From positions 558,001-622,000 of the forward strand of contig NZ_JAIWOY010000001.1 of assembly GCF_020216525.1 (NCBI RefSeq): a stretch of DNA of 64,000 bases, given 5' to 3'. Within the stretch, counting starts at the first letter, position 1; each line of letters starts with the position of its first letter. Positions 38,933 to 46,383 of the stretch are shown piece after piece. The translations under genes and the position numbers were made by a program. The stretch is from Nocardioides nematodiphilus (lineage in GTDB: Bacteria > Actinomycetota > Actinomycetes > Propionibacteriales > Nocardioidaceae). The notes under the pieces were generated by a model, which did no database searches, had not been told where the DNA came from, and worked only from the letters and a program-made list of their open reading frames with translations.

Positions 38933-40935
38933 CCACCTACGACCACCTGCTCTCGCCGCTCACCATCGGCGATCTGACCCTCCGCAACCGGATCGTGATG
39001 GGCTCGATGCACACCGGCCTCGAGGACAAGGTCCGCGACATCCCGAAGCTGGCGGCCTACTTCGCCGAGCGCGCCAAGGGCGGCACCGGCCTGATCATCA
39101 CCGGCGGCTACGCGCCGAACAAGCGCGGCTGGCTCAAGCCGCTCGCCAGCGAGATGAGCAACCGGCTGCAGGCGGCCCGTCACCGCGAGATCACCGATGC
39201 CGTGCACGAGCACGAGGGCGCGATCGCCCTCCAGGTGCTGCACGCCGGCCGGTACGCGTACGTGCCGTGGTCGCAGTCGGCCTCGGCGATCAAGGCCCCG
39301 ATCAACCCGTTCAAGCCCTCCGCGATGTCGAGCAAGCAGGTCGAGGAGACCGCCTCGGACTTCGCCAAGTCGGTCGCGCTCGCGCGCAAGGCCGGCTACG
39401 ACGCCGTGGAGATCATGGGCTCGGAGGGTTACCTGATCAATCAGTTCCTCGCCGAGCGCACCAACCAGCGCAGCGACAAGTGGGGCGGCTCGGTCGCGAA
39501 CCGGCACCGCTTCCCGGTCGAGATCGTGCGCCGGACGCGCGAGCTGGTCGGCGACGACTTCCCGATCGTGTTCCGCCTCTCCCTCATCGACCTGGTCGAG
39601 GGCGGCCAGACGTGGGAGGAGACCATCGACCTCGCGTACGCCCTGCAGGACGCCGGCGTCTCGGTCCTGAACACCGGCATCGGCTGGCACGAGGCCCGTG
39701 TCCCCACGATCATCACCCAGGTCCCGCGTGGCGCGTGGGTCGACTACACCGCCCGCCTCAAGGCCGAGGTCGCGATCCCGGTCTGCGCCTCCAACCGGAT
39801 CAACACCCCCGAGCTCGCCGAGTCGATCGTCGCGAACGGCCAGGCCGACCTGGTGTCGATGGCGCGCCCGCTGCTCGCTGACCCGGAGTTCGCGCGCAAG
39901 ACGAGCGAGGGCCGCACGGACGAGATCAACACCTGCATCGCCTGCAACCAGGCCTGCCTCGACCACGCCTTCGAGAACAAGCGGGCGTCCTGCCTGGTCA
40001 ACCCGCGCGCTGCCCGCGAGACCGAGCTGATCCTCGCGCCCGTACGGACCAAGAAGTCGGTCGCCGTCGTCGGCGCCGGCCCCGCCGGCCTGTCGGCCGC
40101 TGTCTCCGCGGCGGAGCGGGGTCTGGCCGTGACCCTCTTCGAGCGCGGCGAGGAGCTCGGCGGTCAGTTCCGGCTCGCGATGGCGGTCCCCGGCAAGGAG
40201 GACTTCGCCGACACGCTGCGCTACTTCGGGCGCCGACTCGAGGTGCTGGGCGTCGACGTCCGGCTCAAGACCGAGGCCACGCTGGCCGACCTGCAGCCCT
40301 TCGACGAGGTCATCATGGCCACCGGCGTCACCCCGCGCGCGCTGACCCTGCCGGGCGCGGACCTGCCCGGCGTCGTCTCGTACGCCGACCTGCTCTCGGG
40401 TCGCGTCGACGCGGGCCGCCGGGTCGCGGTGATCGGCGCCGGCGGCATCGGCGTCGACGTCTCGACCGCTCTGACCCACGAGCCGGAGACGCTCGAGGAG
40501 TGGCGCGCGCACTGGGGTGTCGGCGACCCGGCCGCCCACCGCGGCGGTCTCACCGAGCCCGCCCCCCGCGTGCCGGCGCGCCACGTGACGCTGCTGCAGC
40601 GCAAGTCCACCCCGATCGGCATCGGCCTCGGCAAGACCTCCGGCTGGGCGCACCGCGCCCGGCTCAAGCAGGAGGGCGTGACCCTGGTGAGCGGTGCCTC
40701 GTACGACGCCATCGAGACCCACCCCGAGGGCGGCCTCGTGCTGCGCTACACCGTCGACGGCGCCCCCACCTCGGTGCAGGTCGACACCGTCGTGGTCTGC
40801 GCCGGCCAGGAGTCGGTGCGCGACCTGTGGGTCGAGGGTGCGGGCTGGCACCTCATCGGCGGCGCCGACGTCGCTGCCGAGCTCGACGCCAAGCGGGCGA
40901 TCAAGCAGGGCACCGAGGTCGCCGCCGCGCTGTGA
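38929..40935 (+). CDS. 2,4-dienoyl-CoA-reductase-like flavoenzyme
   Basis: A 668-residue multi-cofactor oxidoreductase of the FadH/old yellow enzyme group. The N-terminal TIM barrel (about 1-330) starts LLSPLTIGDLTLRNRIVMG and binds FMN. A 4Fe-4S site follows with CIACNQACLDHAF and a fourth Cys in RASCLVNP (about 336-355). The C-terminal part binds FAD (VVGAGPAGLSAAV near 380) and NADPH (VIGAGGIGVDVS near 503). It probably reduces 2,4-dienoyl-CoA from unsaturated fatty acids with NADPH, in line with the fadA/fadB genes nearby. It could also act on other enones. Translation is coupled to the PadR gene. Confidence 0.9.
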   Translation: MTTYDHLLSPLTIGDLTLRNRIVMGSMHTGLEDKVRDIPKLAAYFAERAKGGTGLIITGGYAPNKRGWLKPLASEMSNRLQAARHREITDAVHEHEGAIALQVLHAGRYAYVPWSQSASAIKAPINPFKPSAMSSKQVEETASDFAKSVALARKAGYDAVEIMGSEGYLINQFLAERTNQRSDKWGGSVANRHRFPVEIVRRTRELVGDDFPIVFRLSLIDLVEGGQTWEETIDLAYALQDAGVSVLNTGIGWHEARVPTIITQVPRGAWVDYTARLKAEVAIPVCASNRINTPELAESIVANGQADLVSMARPLLADPEFARKTSEGRTDEINTCIACNQACLDHAFENKRASCLVNPRAARETELILAPVRTKKSVAVVGAGPAGLSAAVSAAERGLAVTLFERGEELGGQFRLAMAVPGKEDFADTLRYFGRRLEVLGVDVRLKTEATLADLQPFDEVIMATGVTPRALTLPGADLPGVVSYADLLSGRVDAGRRVAVIGAGGIGVDVSTALTHEPETLEEWRAHWGVGDPAAHRGGLTEPAPRVPARHVTLLQRKSTPIGIGLGKTSGWAHRARLKQEGVTLVSGASYDAIETHPEGGLVLRYTVDGAPTSVQVDTVVVCAGQESVRDLWVEGAGWHLIGGADVAAELDAKRAIKQGTEVAAAL

Positions 40936-40995
40936 GCGAAGCCGCCGCTGCGGTCCGCCGCCTGCCAGCGGTCGGCGGTCGGTAAGGTCGGAGGC

Positions 40996-41406
40996 GTGGA
41001 CTGCCTCTTCTGCGCGATCGTGGCCGGTGACGTCCCCTCGACGAGGGTCTACGAGGACGAGCGCACCTACGCCTTCATGGACATCTCGCCGGCCACCGAG
41101 GGCCACCTGATCGTGGTGCCCAAGCGACACTCGAGGGACATCCTCGAGATCGCCGAGGAGGACCTGGCCGCGGTCGCGGCGACCGGCAAGCGGATGGCGC
41201 AGCGCGTCACCGACGTGCTCGGCGCCGACGGCGTGAATCTGCTCAACAACCGCGGTGAGCACGCCTGGCAGACGGTCTTCCACTTCCACCTGCACGTCAT
41301 CCCGCGCTACGCGGACACCTCCCGCGACACCATGCAGCTGCCGTGGATCCCGGCACCCGGGGACGGGGACGCGATCCGGGCCACCGGCGCGCGGCTGGCC
41401 GTCTAG
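40996..41406 (+). CDS. HIT-family nucleotide hydrolase
   Basis: A 136-residue histidine triad protein. It starts MDCLFCAIVAGDVPS with the usual CxxC-like CLFC, has AFMDISPATEGHLIVVPKRH near 28-46, and the catalytic triad in HFHLHVIPRY near 96-105. Such enzymes hydrolyse nucleoside phosphoramidates or dinucleotides. The start is GTG 40996 with GGAGG six bases upstream and a TAAGGT hexamer at 40982-40987 that may be the -10 box. It is a single gene that converges on the GH1 gene; their stops lie within one palindrome. Confidence 0.93.
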   Translation: MDCLFCAIVAGDVPSTRVYEDERTYAFMDISPATEGHLIVVPKRHSRDILEIAEEDLAAVAATGKRMAQRVTDVLGADGVNLLNNRGEHAWQTVFHFHLHVIPRYADTSRDTMQLPWIPAPGDGDAIRATGARLAV

Positions 41407-41453
41407 GGCGTGTCGCTCAGGCCGGCGTCAGCGACGTGAGTCGAACGCCCTAG
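41403..41453. terminator. Nested palindrome holding both stop codons
   Basis: CTAGGGCGT (41403-41411) pairs with ACGCCCTAG (41445-41453), and inside it GTCGCT (41412-41417) pairs with AGCGAC (41430-41435). The TAG stops of the HIT gene and of the convergent GH1 gene are the two ends of the outer arms. It is probably a bidirectional terminator. Confidence 0.75.
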
Positions 41454-42853
41454 GTGGCGAGCGGCTCGGGGCGCTCGCCCGGCTCGCCCTGACGGCCCCT
41501 CTGGCCGGCGATGAACGCCGCGTACCAGTCGAACGACCTCTTCGGCGTACGCGTGCCCGTGGCGCGGTCGACGTGGACCAGGCCGAAGCGCTGGGTGTAG
41601 CCGTACTCCCAGTCCCAACCGTCGAGCAGATCGCCGACGTAGTAGCCGCGGATGTCGACGCCCCGGGCGCACGCCTCGGCGATCGCACCCAGGTGCGCGG
41701 TCAGGAAGTCGATGCGCGGCTGGTCGTCGACCACACCTGCGGCGTCGGGCTCCGCCCGGTAGGACGCGCCGTTCTCGGTGATCACGAGCGGCGGCAGCGC
41801 GCCCCGGAACCGCGCCCGCATGAGGATCAGCCACTCCCGCAGGGCAGACGGCACGACCGGGCAGAAGGTGTCGGTGACCGGGTAGCCGAGCAGGGGAGCG
41901 AAGACGAACGGCGACTCGGCGTCGACGTCATCGACCTCCGTGATGGGCTCGGGCGCCGCTGCGATCCGCAGCGGGTGGTAGTAGTTCACGCCGTAGAAGT
42001 CGAGCGGCTGCCGGATGGTGGCGAGGTCGCCCTCCTGGACGAGTCCCTCGGCGAGCACCTCGAGGTCGACCGGGTAGCGGCCGAGCAGCATCGCCTCCAG
42101 GAACAGGCCGTTCCACAGCGAGTCGAAGAGCTTGCTGGCGCCGACGTCGGCGGGGTCCTCGGTCATGGGCCACATCGGCGCGTGGTTGTTGGCGCACCCG
42201 ATCGTGGTGGCGCCCGCGGCGCGTAGGGCGATGACCGCGCGCCCGTGGGCGAGCAGCATGTGGTGACTGGCCGGCAGCGCGCCGAAGACCATCCGCCTGC
42301 CCGGGGCCCACTCGCCGCTGTCGTAGCCCAGGTACGCGTGGGCGTTGGGCCCCTGGAGCGGCACCCACGAGGAGACCCGGTCGGCGAACCGCGTGCCGAC
42401 GAGATGGGCGTACTCGCCGAAGGCATCGGCCGTGGACCGGTTCAGCCAGCCGCCGTCGTCCTCGAGGGCCTGCGGGAGGTCGTAGAAGCAGAGCGTGGCC
42501 ATCGGCTCGATGCCGGCGCCGAGCAGGGTGTCGAGATAGCGGTCGTAGTGGTCGACGGCCAGCGGGTTGAGCGGACCGCGACCGGTGGGCTGCAGCCGAG
42601 GCCAGGCGAACGAGAACCGGTGCCCGTCCACGCCCAGGCGGCGGAGCAGCTCGATGTCCTCGCCGAAGCGGTGGTAGCTGTCGGCCGCGACCGCGGCGTC
42701 GCTGCCGTCGATGATCGCCCCCGGACGACGTACGAAGCGGTCCCAGATGCTGTCCCCGCGTCCGTCCTCGGTCGTCGCGCCCTCCACCTGATAGGCGGCG
42801 GCGACAGTCCCGAAACGGAAGCCGGATGGGAGCCGAGGATCAACCACAGGCAC
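41450..42853 (-). CDS. GH1 glycosidase lacking acid/base glutamate
   Basis: A 467-residue family 1 glycoside hydrolase fold, starting LPSGFRFGTVAAAYQVEGA and including HRFSFAWPRLQP near 92-103 and FYGVNYYHPL. The nucleophile Glu360 is present in LVITENGASY. However, the acid/base motif, normally WxxxNEP, reads WVPLQGPNAHAYLGY, so the Asn-Glu pair is replaced by Gln167-Gly168 (Gly codon at 42350-42352). Normal O-glycoside hydrolysis should be strongly impaired; thioglycosides, activated donors or a binding role are possible, as in myrosinases that have Gln there. GTG 42853 is chosen for its GAGGAAG site. It is divergent from pirin with only ten bases between starts. Confidence 0.9.
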   Translation of the reverse strand: MPVVDPRLPSGFRFGTVAAAYQVEGATTEDGRGDSIWDRFVRRPGAIIDGSDAAVAADSYHRFGEDIELLRRLGVDGHRFSFAWPRLQPTGRGPLNPLAVDHYDRYLDTLLGAGIEPMATLCFYDLPQALEDDGGWLNRSTADAFGEYAHLVGTRFADRVSSWVPLQGPNAHAYLGYDSGEWAPGRRMVFGALPASHHMLLAHGRAVIALRAAGATTIGCANNHAPMWPMTEDPADVGASKLFDSLWNGLFLEAMLLGRYPVDLEVLAEGLVQEGDLATIRQPLDFYGVNYYHPLRIAAAPEPITEVDDVDAESPFVFAPLLGYPVTDTFCPVVPSALREWLILMRARFRGALPPLVITENGASYRAEPDAAGVVDDQPRIDFLTAHLGAIAEACARGVDIRGYYVGDLLDGWDWEYGYTQRFGLVHVDRATGTRTPKRSFDWYAAFIAGQRGRQGEPGERPEPLAT

Positions 42854-42863
42854 AATCTTCCTC

Positions 42864-43538
42864 GTGACCGTCGAGATCCGCCGAGGAACCACCCGATTCA
42901 TGGACCGAGGTCCGGGTCGAGCGACCTGGCACAGCCTCTCGTTCGGGCAGCACTACGACCCCGAGCGGCTGCGGATCGGTCCGATGGTCTGCCATGACGA
43001 GCACCTGCTCGGAGACGGCAAGGGCTTCGAGACCCACCAGCACGACGAGCTCGAGATCGTCAGCTGGGTGGTCAGTGGCGCCGTCACGCATGTGGACTCC
43101 CTCGGCTCGGAGGTCACCCTCAGCGCCGGCCAGGTGGGTCACCTGCGCGCAGGGTCGGGCGTCACCCACAGCGAGGTGGCCGCCGCCCCCCAGACGCGGT
43201 TCGTCCAGGTGTGGATCACGCCGGACGAGCCGGACCTCGAGCCTGCGTACTCCGCGCCCGACGTCAGCCTCGAGTCCGGCCGGCTGGTCGAGGTGCTCCG
43301 CCCGACGTCGACCGCGGTCTTCTCGGTCGCCCGCCTCGCGGCGGGTGAGAGCGTCACCGTCCCGGCGGGCCCGATCCGGCACGTGTACGTCGCGGCCGGC
43401 GCTCTGCTGCGCTCCTCGCTTGCCGAGCCGCTGACCCAGGGCGATGCGTTCGTGGTCTCCGACGAGGCTGACGCCACCCACGACCTGACCGTCACGGCCG
43501 CGATCGAGACCGAGCTCCTCGTCTGGCGGCTCGGCTGA
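42864..43538 (+). CDS. Pirin-family bicupin protein
   Basis: A 224-residue bicupin of the pirin type. The first cupin has the metal site in HQHDELEIVSWVVSGAVTH (His residues near 60-63 and Glu near 66, later His in GSGVTHSE). HDEHLLGDGKGFETHQHDEL is the usual pirin core. The second cupin is degenerate. Some pirins are quercetin dioxygenases; others are redox co-regulators, so the role is open. The start is GTG 42864, where the pirin fold begins (TVEIRRGTTRF). Its start is only ten bases from the divergent GH1 start, so each gene's ribosome-site region lies in or next to the other gene's first codons. Confidence 0.9.
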   Translation: MTVEIRRGTTRFMDRGPGRATWHSLSFGQHYDPERLRIGPMVCHDEHLLGDGKGFETHQHDELEIVSWVVSGAVTHVDSLGSEVTLSAGQVGHLRAGSGVTHSEVAAAPQTRFVQVWITPDEPDLEPAYSAPDVSLESGRLVEVLRPTSTAVFSVARLAAGESVTVPAGPIRHVYVAAGALLRSSLAEPLTQGDAFVVSDEADATHDLTVTAAIETELLVWRLG

Positions 43539-43599
43539 GCCGATCGGTCCAATGTCCCGCGCGAGCGGTGAGCGGCATGGGATTCTTGAGAGCGTGCCC

Positions 43600-44607
43600 A
43601 TGACCGATCCGACCCAGCCGCCGGCATCGGAGTCGTCGGCTGCGCCGCCGGCCTTCGCCGGGCCGGTCGGCACGGCGTGGGCATCGGTACGCGCGGGCCG
43701 GATCCGGGCGGCCCGCAGCGAGCTCACCCGGCTGCTGGAGCCGGAGGATCCGACCACGCAGAGTGATGACCAGCGGGCTCTCGCCCTGCTGCTCCAGGTC
43801 GAGATCGATCTGGCCAGCGGCGAGCTCGGACACGCGACCGCCCACGGCAGCGGCATCGCCGAGATCGAGGGCCCGATCGCCGAGCTCGCGCGAGCGCTGG
43901 CTGCCGGCGAGACCGCCGCCGCCTACGGCGATCACGCCGAGGCCCGCGACCACTTCCTGGCCGCCGGCGCCCTGCCGGGAGCCGAGCTGATGCTGGTCCG
44001 CCCCTGGTGGGTCGGCGCGGTGATGGCACTCGTCAGGACCGGCCGACGCCGCGAGGGGGCCGAGCTCGCCCGGGCGCAGCTCGCCCCCGCCGAGCAGAGT
44101 GGTGACCCGTTCACGCTCGCCCACGCGCTGCGCGGGCTGGCCACCGCCGACGCCGACCGTCAGCCGCTGACGCTGCTCGATCAGGCCCGCACCCTCGCCG
44201 TCGAGGCCGGCTGCCAGCGCCTCGCCGTCCAGCTCGACACCGACATCGCGGCGATGAGCATCCTGGCCCCCGGCATGCACGGCGCCGAGCTCGCGCCCCC
44301 ACTGCGCGCGGCGGAGGCGTACGCGGCCGAGGAGGGCCTGTGGCCGCTGCACAACCGTGTCATCGGCCTCCTGCTCCGGATCGGCCAGGAGCCGCGCCCG
44401 GTGATGGGCCTGGCCCTCGACGTGCTCACCGAGTCCGAGCAGCGCGTCGCACGCCTCGCCGCCCGCTCGATGACCAACCGCGAGATCGCCGCCGAGCTCG
44501 GGGTGAGCATCAAGGCCATCGAGTGGCACCTCTCACGCACCTACCGCAAGCTCGGCATCAGCTCCCGCCAGGCCCTGATCAGCATCCTGGACACCCCCGC
44601 GAGCTGA
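43600..44607 (+). CDS. LuxR-type HTH regulator with helical repeats
   Basis: A 335-residue protein: about 270 residues of Ala-rich helical repeats (tetratricopeptide-like, as in LuxR/MalT-type regulators) followed by a C-terminal LuxR helix-turn-helix, LTESEQRVARLAARSMTNRE then AAELGVSIKAIEWHLSRTY. There is no N-terminal ATPase or receiver domain, so it resembles the truncated DNA-binding end of a LAL regulator. ATG 43600 is used; GTG 43594, two codons earlier, is an alternative. It converges on the aldehyde dehydrogenase gene with three bases between stops. Targets are unknown. Confidence 0.85.
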   Translation: MTDPTQPPASESSAAPPAFAGPVGTAWASVRAGRIRAARSELTRLLEPEDPTTQSDDQRALALLLQVEIDLASGELGHATAHGSGIAEIEGPIAELARALAAGETAAAYGDHAEARDHFLAAGALPGAELMLVRPWWVGAVMALVRTGRRREGAELARAQLAPAEQSGDPFTLAHALRGLATADADRQPLTLLDQARTLAVEAGCQRLAVQLDTDIAAMSILAPGMHGAELAPPLRAAEAYAAEEGLWPLHNRVIGLLLRIGQEPRPVMGLALDVLTESEQRVARLAARSMTNREIAAELGVSIKAIEWHLSRTYRKLGISSRQALISILDTPAS

Positions 44608-44610
44608 CGA

Positions 44611-46071
44611 TCAGGTCCCCGCGGGGATCGCCACGTACGCGGTGTCGAGATACTCCTCGATCCCCTCGAACCCGCCCTCGCGACCGAAGCCGGACGACTT
44701 CACCCCGCCGAAGGGCGCTGCCGGGTTCGAGATCAGACCGGTGTTGATCCCGACCATGCCGAACTCGAGCGACTCCGCGAGGCGGATGGTGCGGGCCAGA
44801 TCACGCGTGTAGGCGTACGAGGCGAGGCCGTACTCGCTGGCGTTGGCGCGCGCCACGGCCTCCTCCTCGCTGCTGAAGGTCGTGATCGGGGCGACGGGGC
44901 CGAAGATCTCCTGGGTGTTGATCTCCGACTCCGGGTGCACGTCGACCAGCACGGTAGGGCTGTAGAAGAAGCCCGGACCCGCCGGCACCGTGCCGCCGGT
45001 GACCAGCCTGGCACCGTCGTGGATCGCGTCGGTGACGAGCTGGTGGACCGACTCGACCGCCTTCTCCTCGATGAGCGGGCCGACGTCCACACCGGCGTCC
45101 TGGCCCCGGCCGACGGTCAGCGCAGACATCCTCGCCGCGAGCTTCTCGCCGAACTCGGCGGCGACGTCCTGGTGCACCAGGAAACGGTTGGCGGCGGTGC
45201 ACGCCTCGCCCATGTTGCGCATCTTGGCGACCATCGCACCGTCGACCGCCGCATCGATGTCGGCGTCCTCGAAGACGAGGAAGGGCGCGTTGCCGCCGAG
45301 CTCCATCGACATCCGCTGGAGGTTCTCCGCCGACTGGCGCACCAACACCTTGCCCACTGCCGTGGAGCCGGTGAAGGAGACCTTCCGGAGCCGGTCGTCC
45401 TGCATCAGCGCCTCGCTGACCTCACCCGAGCGCGAGGACGGGATGACGTTGAGGACCCCGTCGGGCAGTCCGGCCTCCTGGAGAACGGAGGCGAGGGCGA
45501 GCATCGTGAGGGGCGTCATCGAGGCCGGCTTCACTACCATCGTGCAGCCGGCCGCGATCGCCGGCCCGATCTTGCGGGTGCCCATCGCGAGCGGGAAGTT
45601 CCACGGGGTGACGAAGAGACACGGCCCGACGGGCTTCTTGACCGTCAGCAGCCGGCTCCCGCCGGCCGGTGCCTGCATCCAGCGCCCGTGGATCCGGACC
45701 GCCTCCTCGGAGAACCAGCGGAAGAACTCGTTGCCGTACGCGACCTCGCCCTTGGCCTCCGCGACGGTCTTGCCCATCTCGAGGCTCATCAGCTCGGCGA
45801 AGTCGTCGGCGCGCGCGTTGACCAGCTCGAAGGCGCGCCGGAGGATCTCCCCGCGCTCGCGCGGTGGCGTACGGGCCCAGTCGTGCTGGGCGGCGACCGC
45901 GGCGTCGAGGGCCTCGATCGCATCGTTCACCGACGCGTCCGCGACCCGGGCCAGCACCGACCCGTCCGCGGGATCGAGGACCGCGAAGTCCTCACCGCCC
46001 TCCGCCTCGCGCCAGGACCCTCCGATGAGAAGGCCGCGCTGCTGCTCCGGAACAAGCTTCATAGCCGTCAT
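44611..46071 (-). CDS. Succinate-semialdehyde-type dehydrogenase
   Basis: A 486-residue NAD(P)-dependent aldehyde dehydrogenase of the GabD group. It has PWNFPLAMGTRKIGPAIAAG near 155 (cofactor region), FTGSTAVGK near 230, the general base Glu in MELGGNAPF near 255 and the catalytic Cys in GEACTAANRF near 290. It ends with NPAAPFGGVKSSGFGREGG, characteristic of succinate-semialdehyde dehydrogenases. It probably oxidises succinate semialdehyde or another short aldehyde acid. ATG 46071 (MTAMKLVP) is drawn; ATG 46062 is equally possible. No gabT is adjacent. Confidence 0.9.
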   Translation of the reverse strand: MTAMKLVPEQQRGLLIGGSWREAEGGEDFAVLDPADGSVLARVADASVNDAIEALDAAVAAQHDWARTPPRERGEILRRAFELVNARADDFAELMSLEMGKTVAEAKGEVAYGNEFFRWFSEEAVRIHGRWMQAPAGGSRLLTVKKPVGPCLFVTPWNFPLAMGTRKIGPAIAAGCTMVVKPASMTPLTMLALASVLQEAGLPDGVLNVIPSSRSGEVSEALMQDDRLRKVSFTGSTAVGKVLVRQSAENLQRMSMELGGNAPFLVFEDADIDAAVDGAMVAKMRNMGEACTAANRFLVHQDVAAEFGEKLAARMSALTVGRGQDAGVDVGPLIEEKAVESVHQLVTDAIHDGARLVTGGTVPAGPGFFYSPTVLVDVHPESEINTQEIFGPVAPITTFSSEEEAVARANASEYGLASYAYTRDLARTIRLAESLEFGMVGINTGLISNPAAPFGGVKSSGFGREGGFEGIEEYLDTAYVAIPAGT

Positions 46072-46383
46072 GACATCCAGACTGGCACCTGGGCACAACC
46101 ACGTCGCGGACGCCGGGGTCGCGGCGCAGGTTGTCCTGTGCGTGCGGTGGCAAGGCGGAGGAGGAGCCGTGGCGGAGCCACGGCGACTGACGACAACGCA
46201 GCCAGCGTGCGTGCAGGGCGGCCGGCGGTCGGCCCGCCGGTGGCCGTGCCGTGGCTTATTCGACAGGGCGACGCACGACGTTGCATCATGGGAACATCGA
46301 ATGAGGAGGGAGCACTCCGGAATTCGAAGAAGAGGCCCTCCTGACCCCATGCAGTCGAGGGCCTCTTCGCCATTTCGGTGAGG
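46072..46383. other. Intergenic region without a supported gene
   Basis: About 310 bases between the divergently placed start of the aldehyde dehydrogenase and the stop of the penicillin-binding protein. It holds the promoter region of the dehydrogenase and the hairpin at 46329-46368. An 18-codon plus-strand frame at 46288-46344 (MGTSNEEGALRNSKKRPS) has no ribosome site and overlaps the hairpin, so I do not call it. Confidence 0.6.
46329..46368 (-). terminator. Terminator of penicillin-binding protein gene
   Basis: GAAGAGGCCCTC (46329-46340) and its exact complement (46357-46368) form a perfect 12-base stem with a 16-base loop. It lies 15 bases beyond the stop of the penicillin-binding protein gene on the minus strand. 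Confidence 0.8.

Noticed and set aside
46288-46344. 18-codon plus-strand peptide
   Set aside because: It has no ribosome site, overlaps the terminator hairpin of the convergent-strand gene and shows no recognisable sequence.
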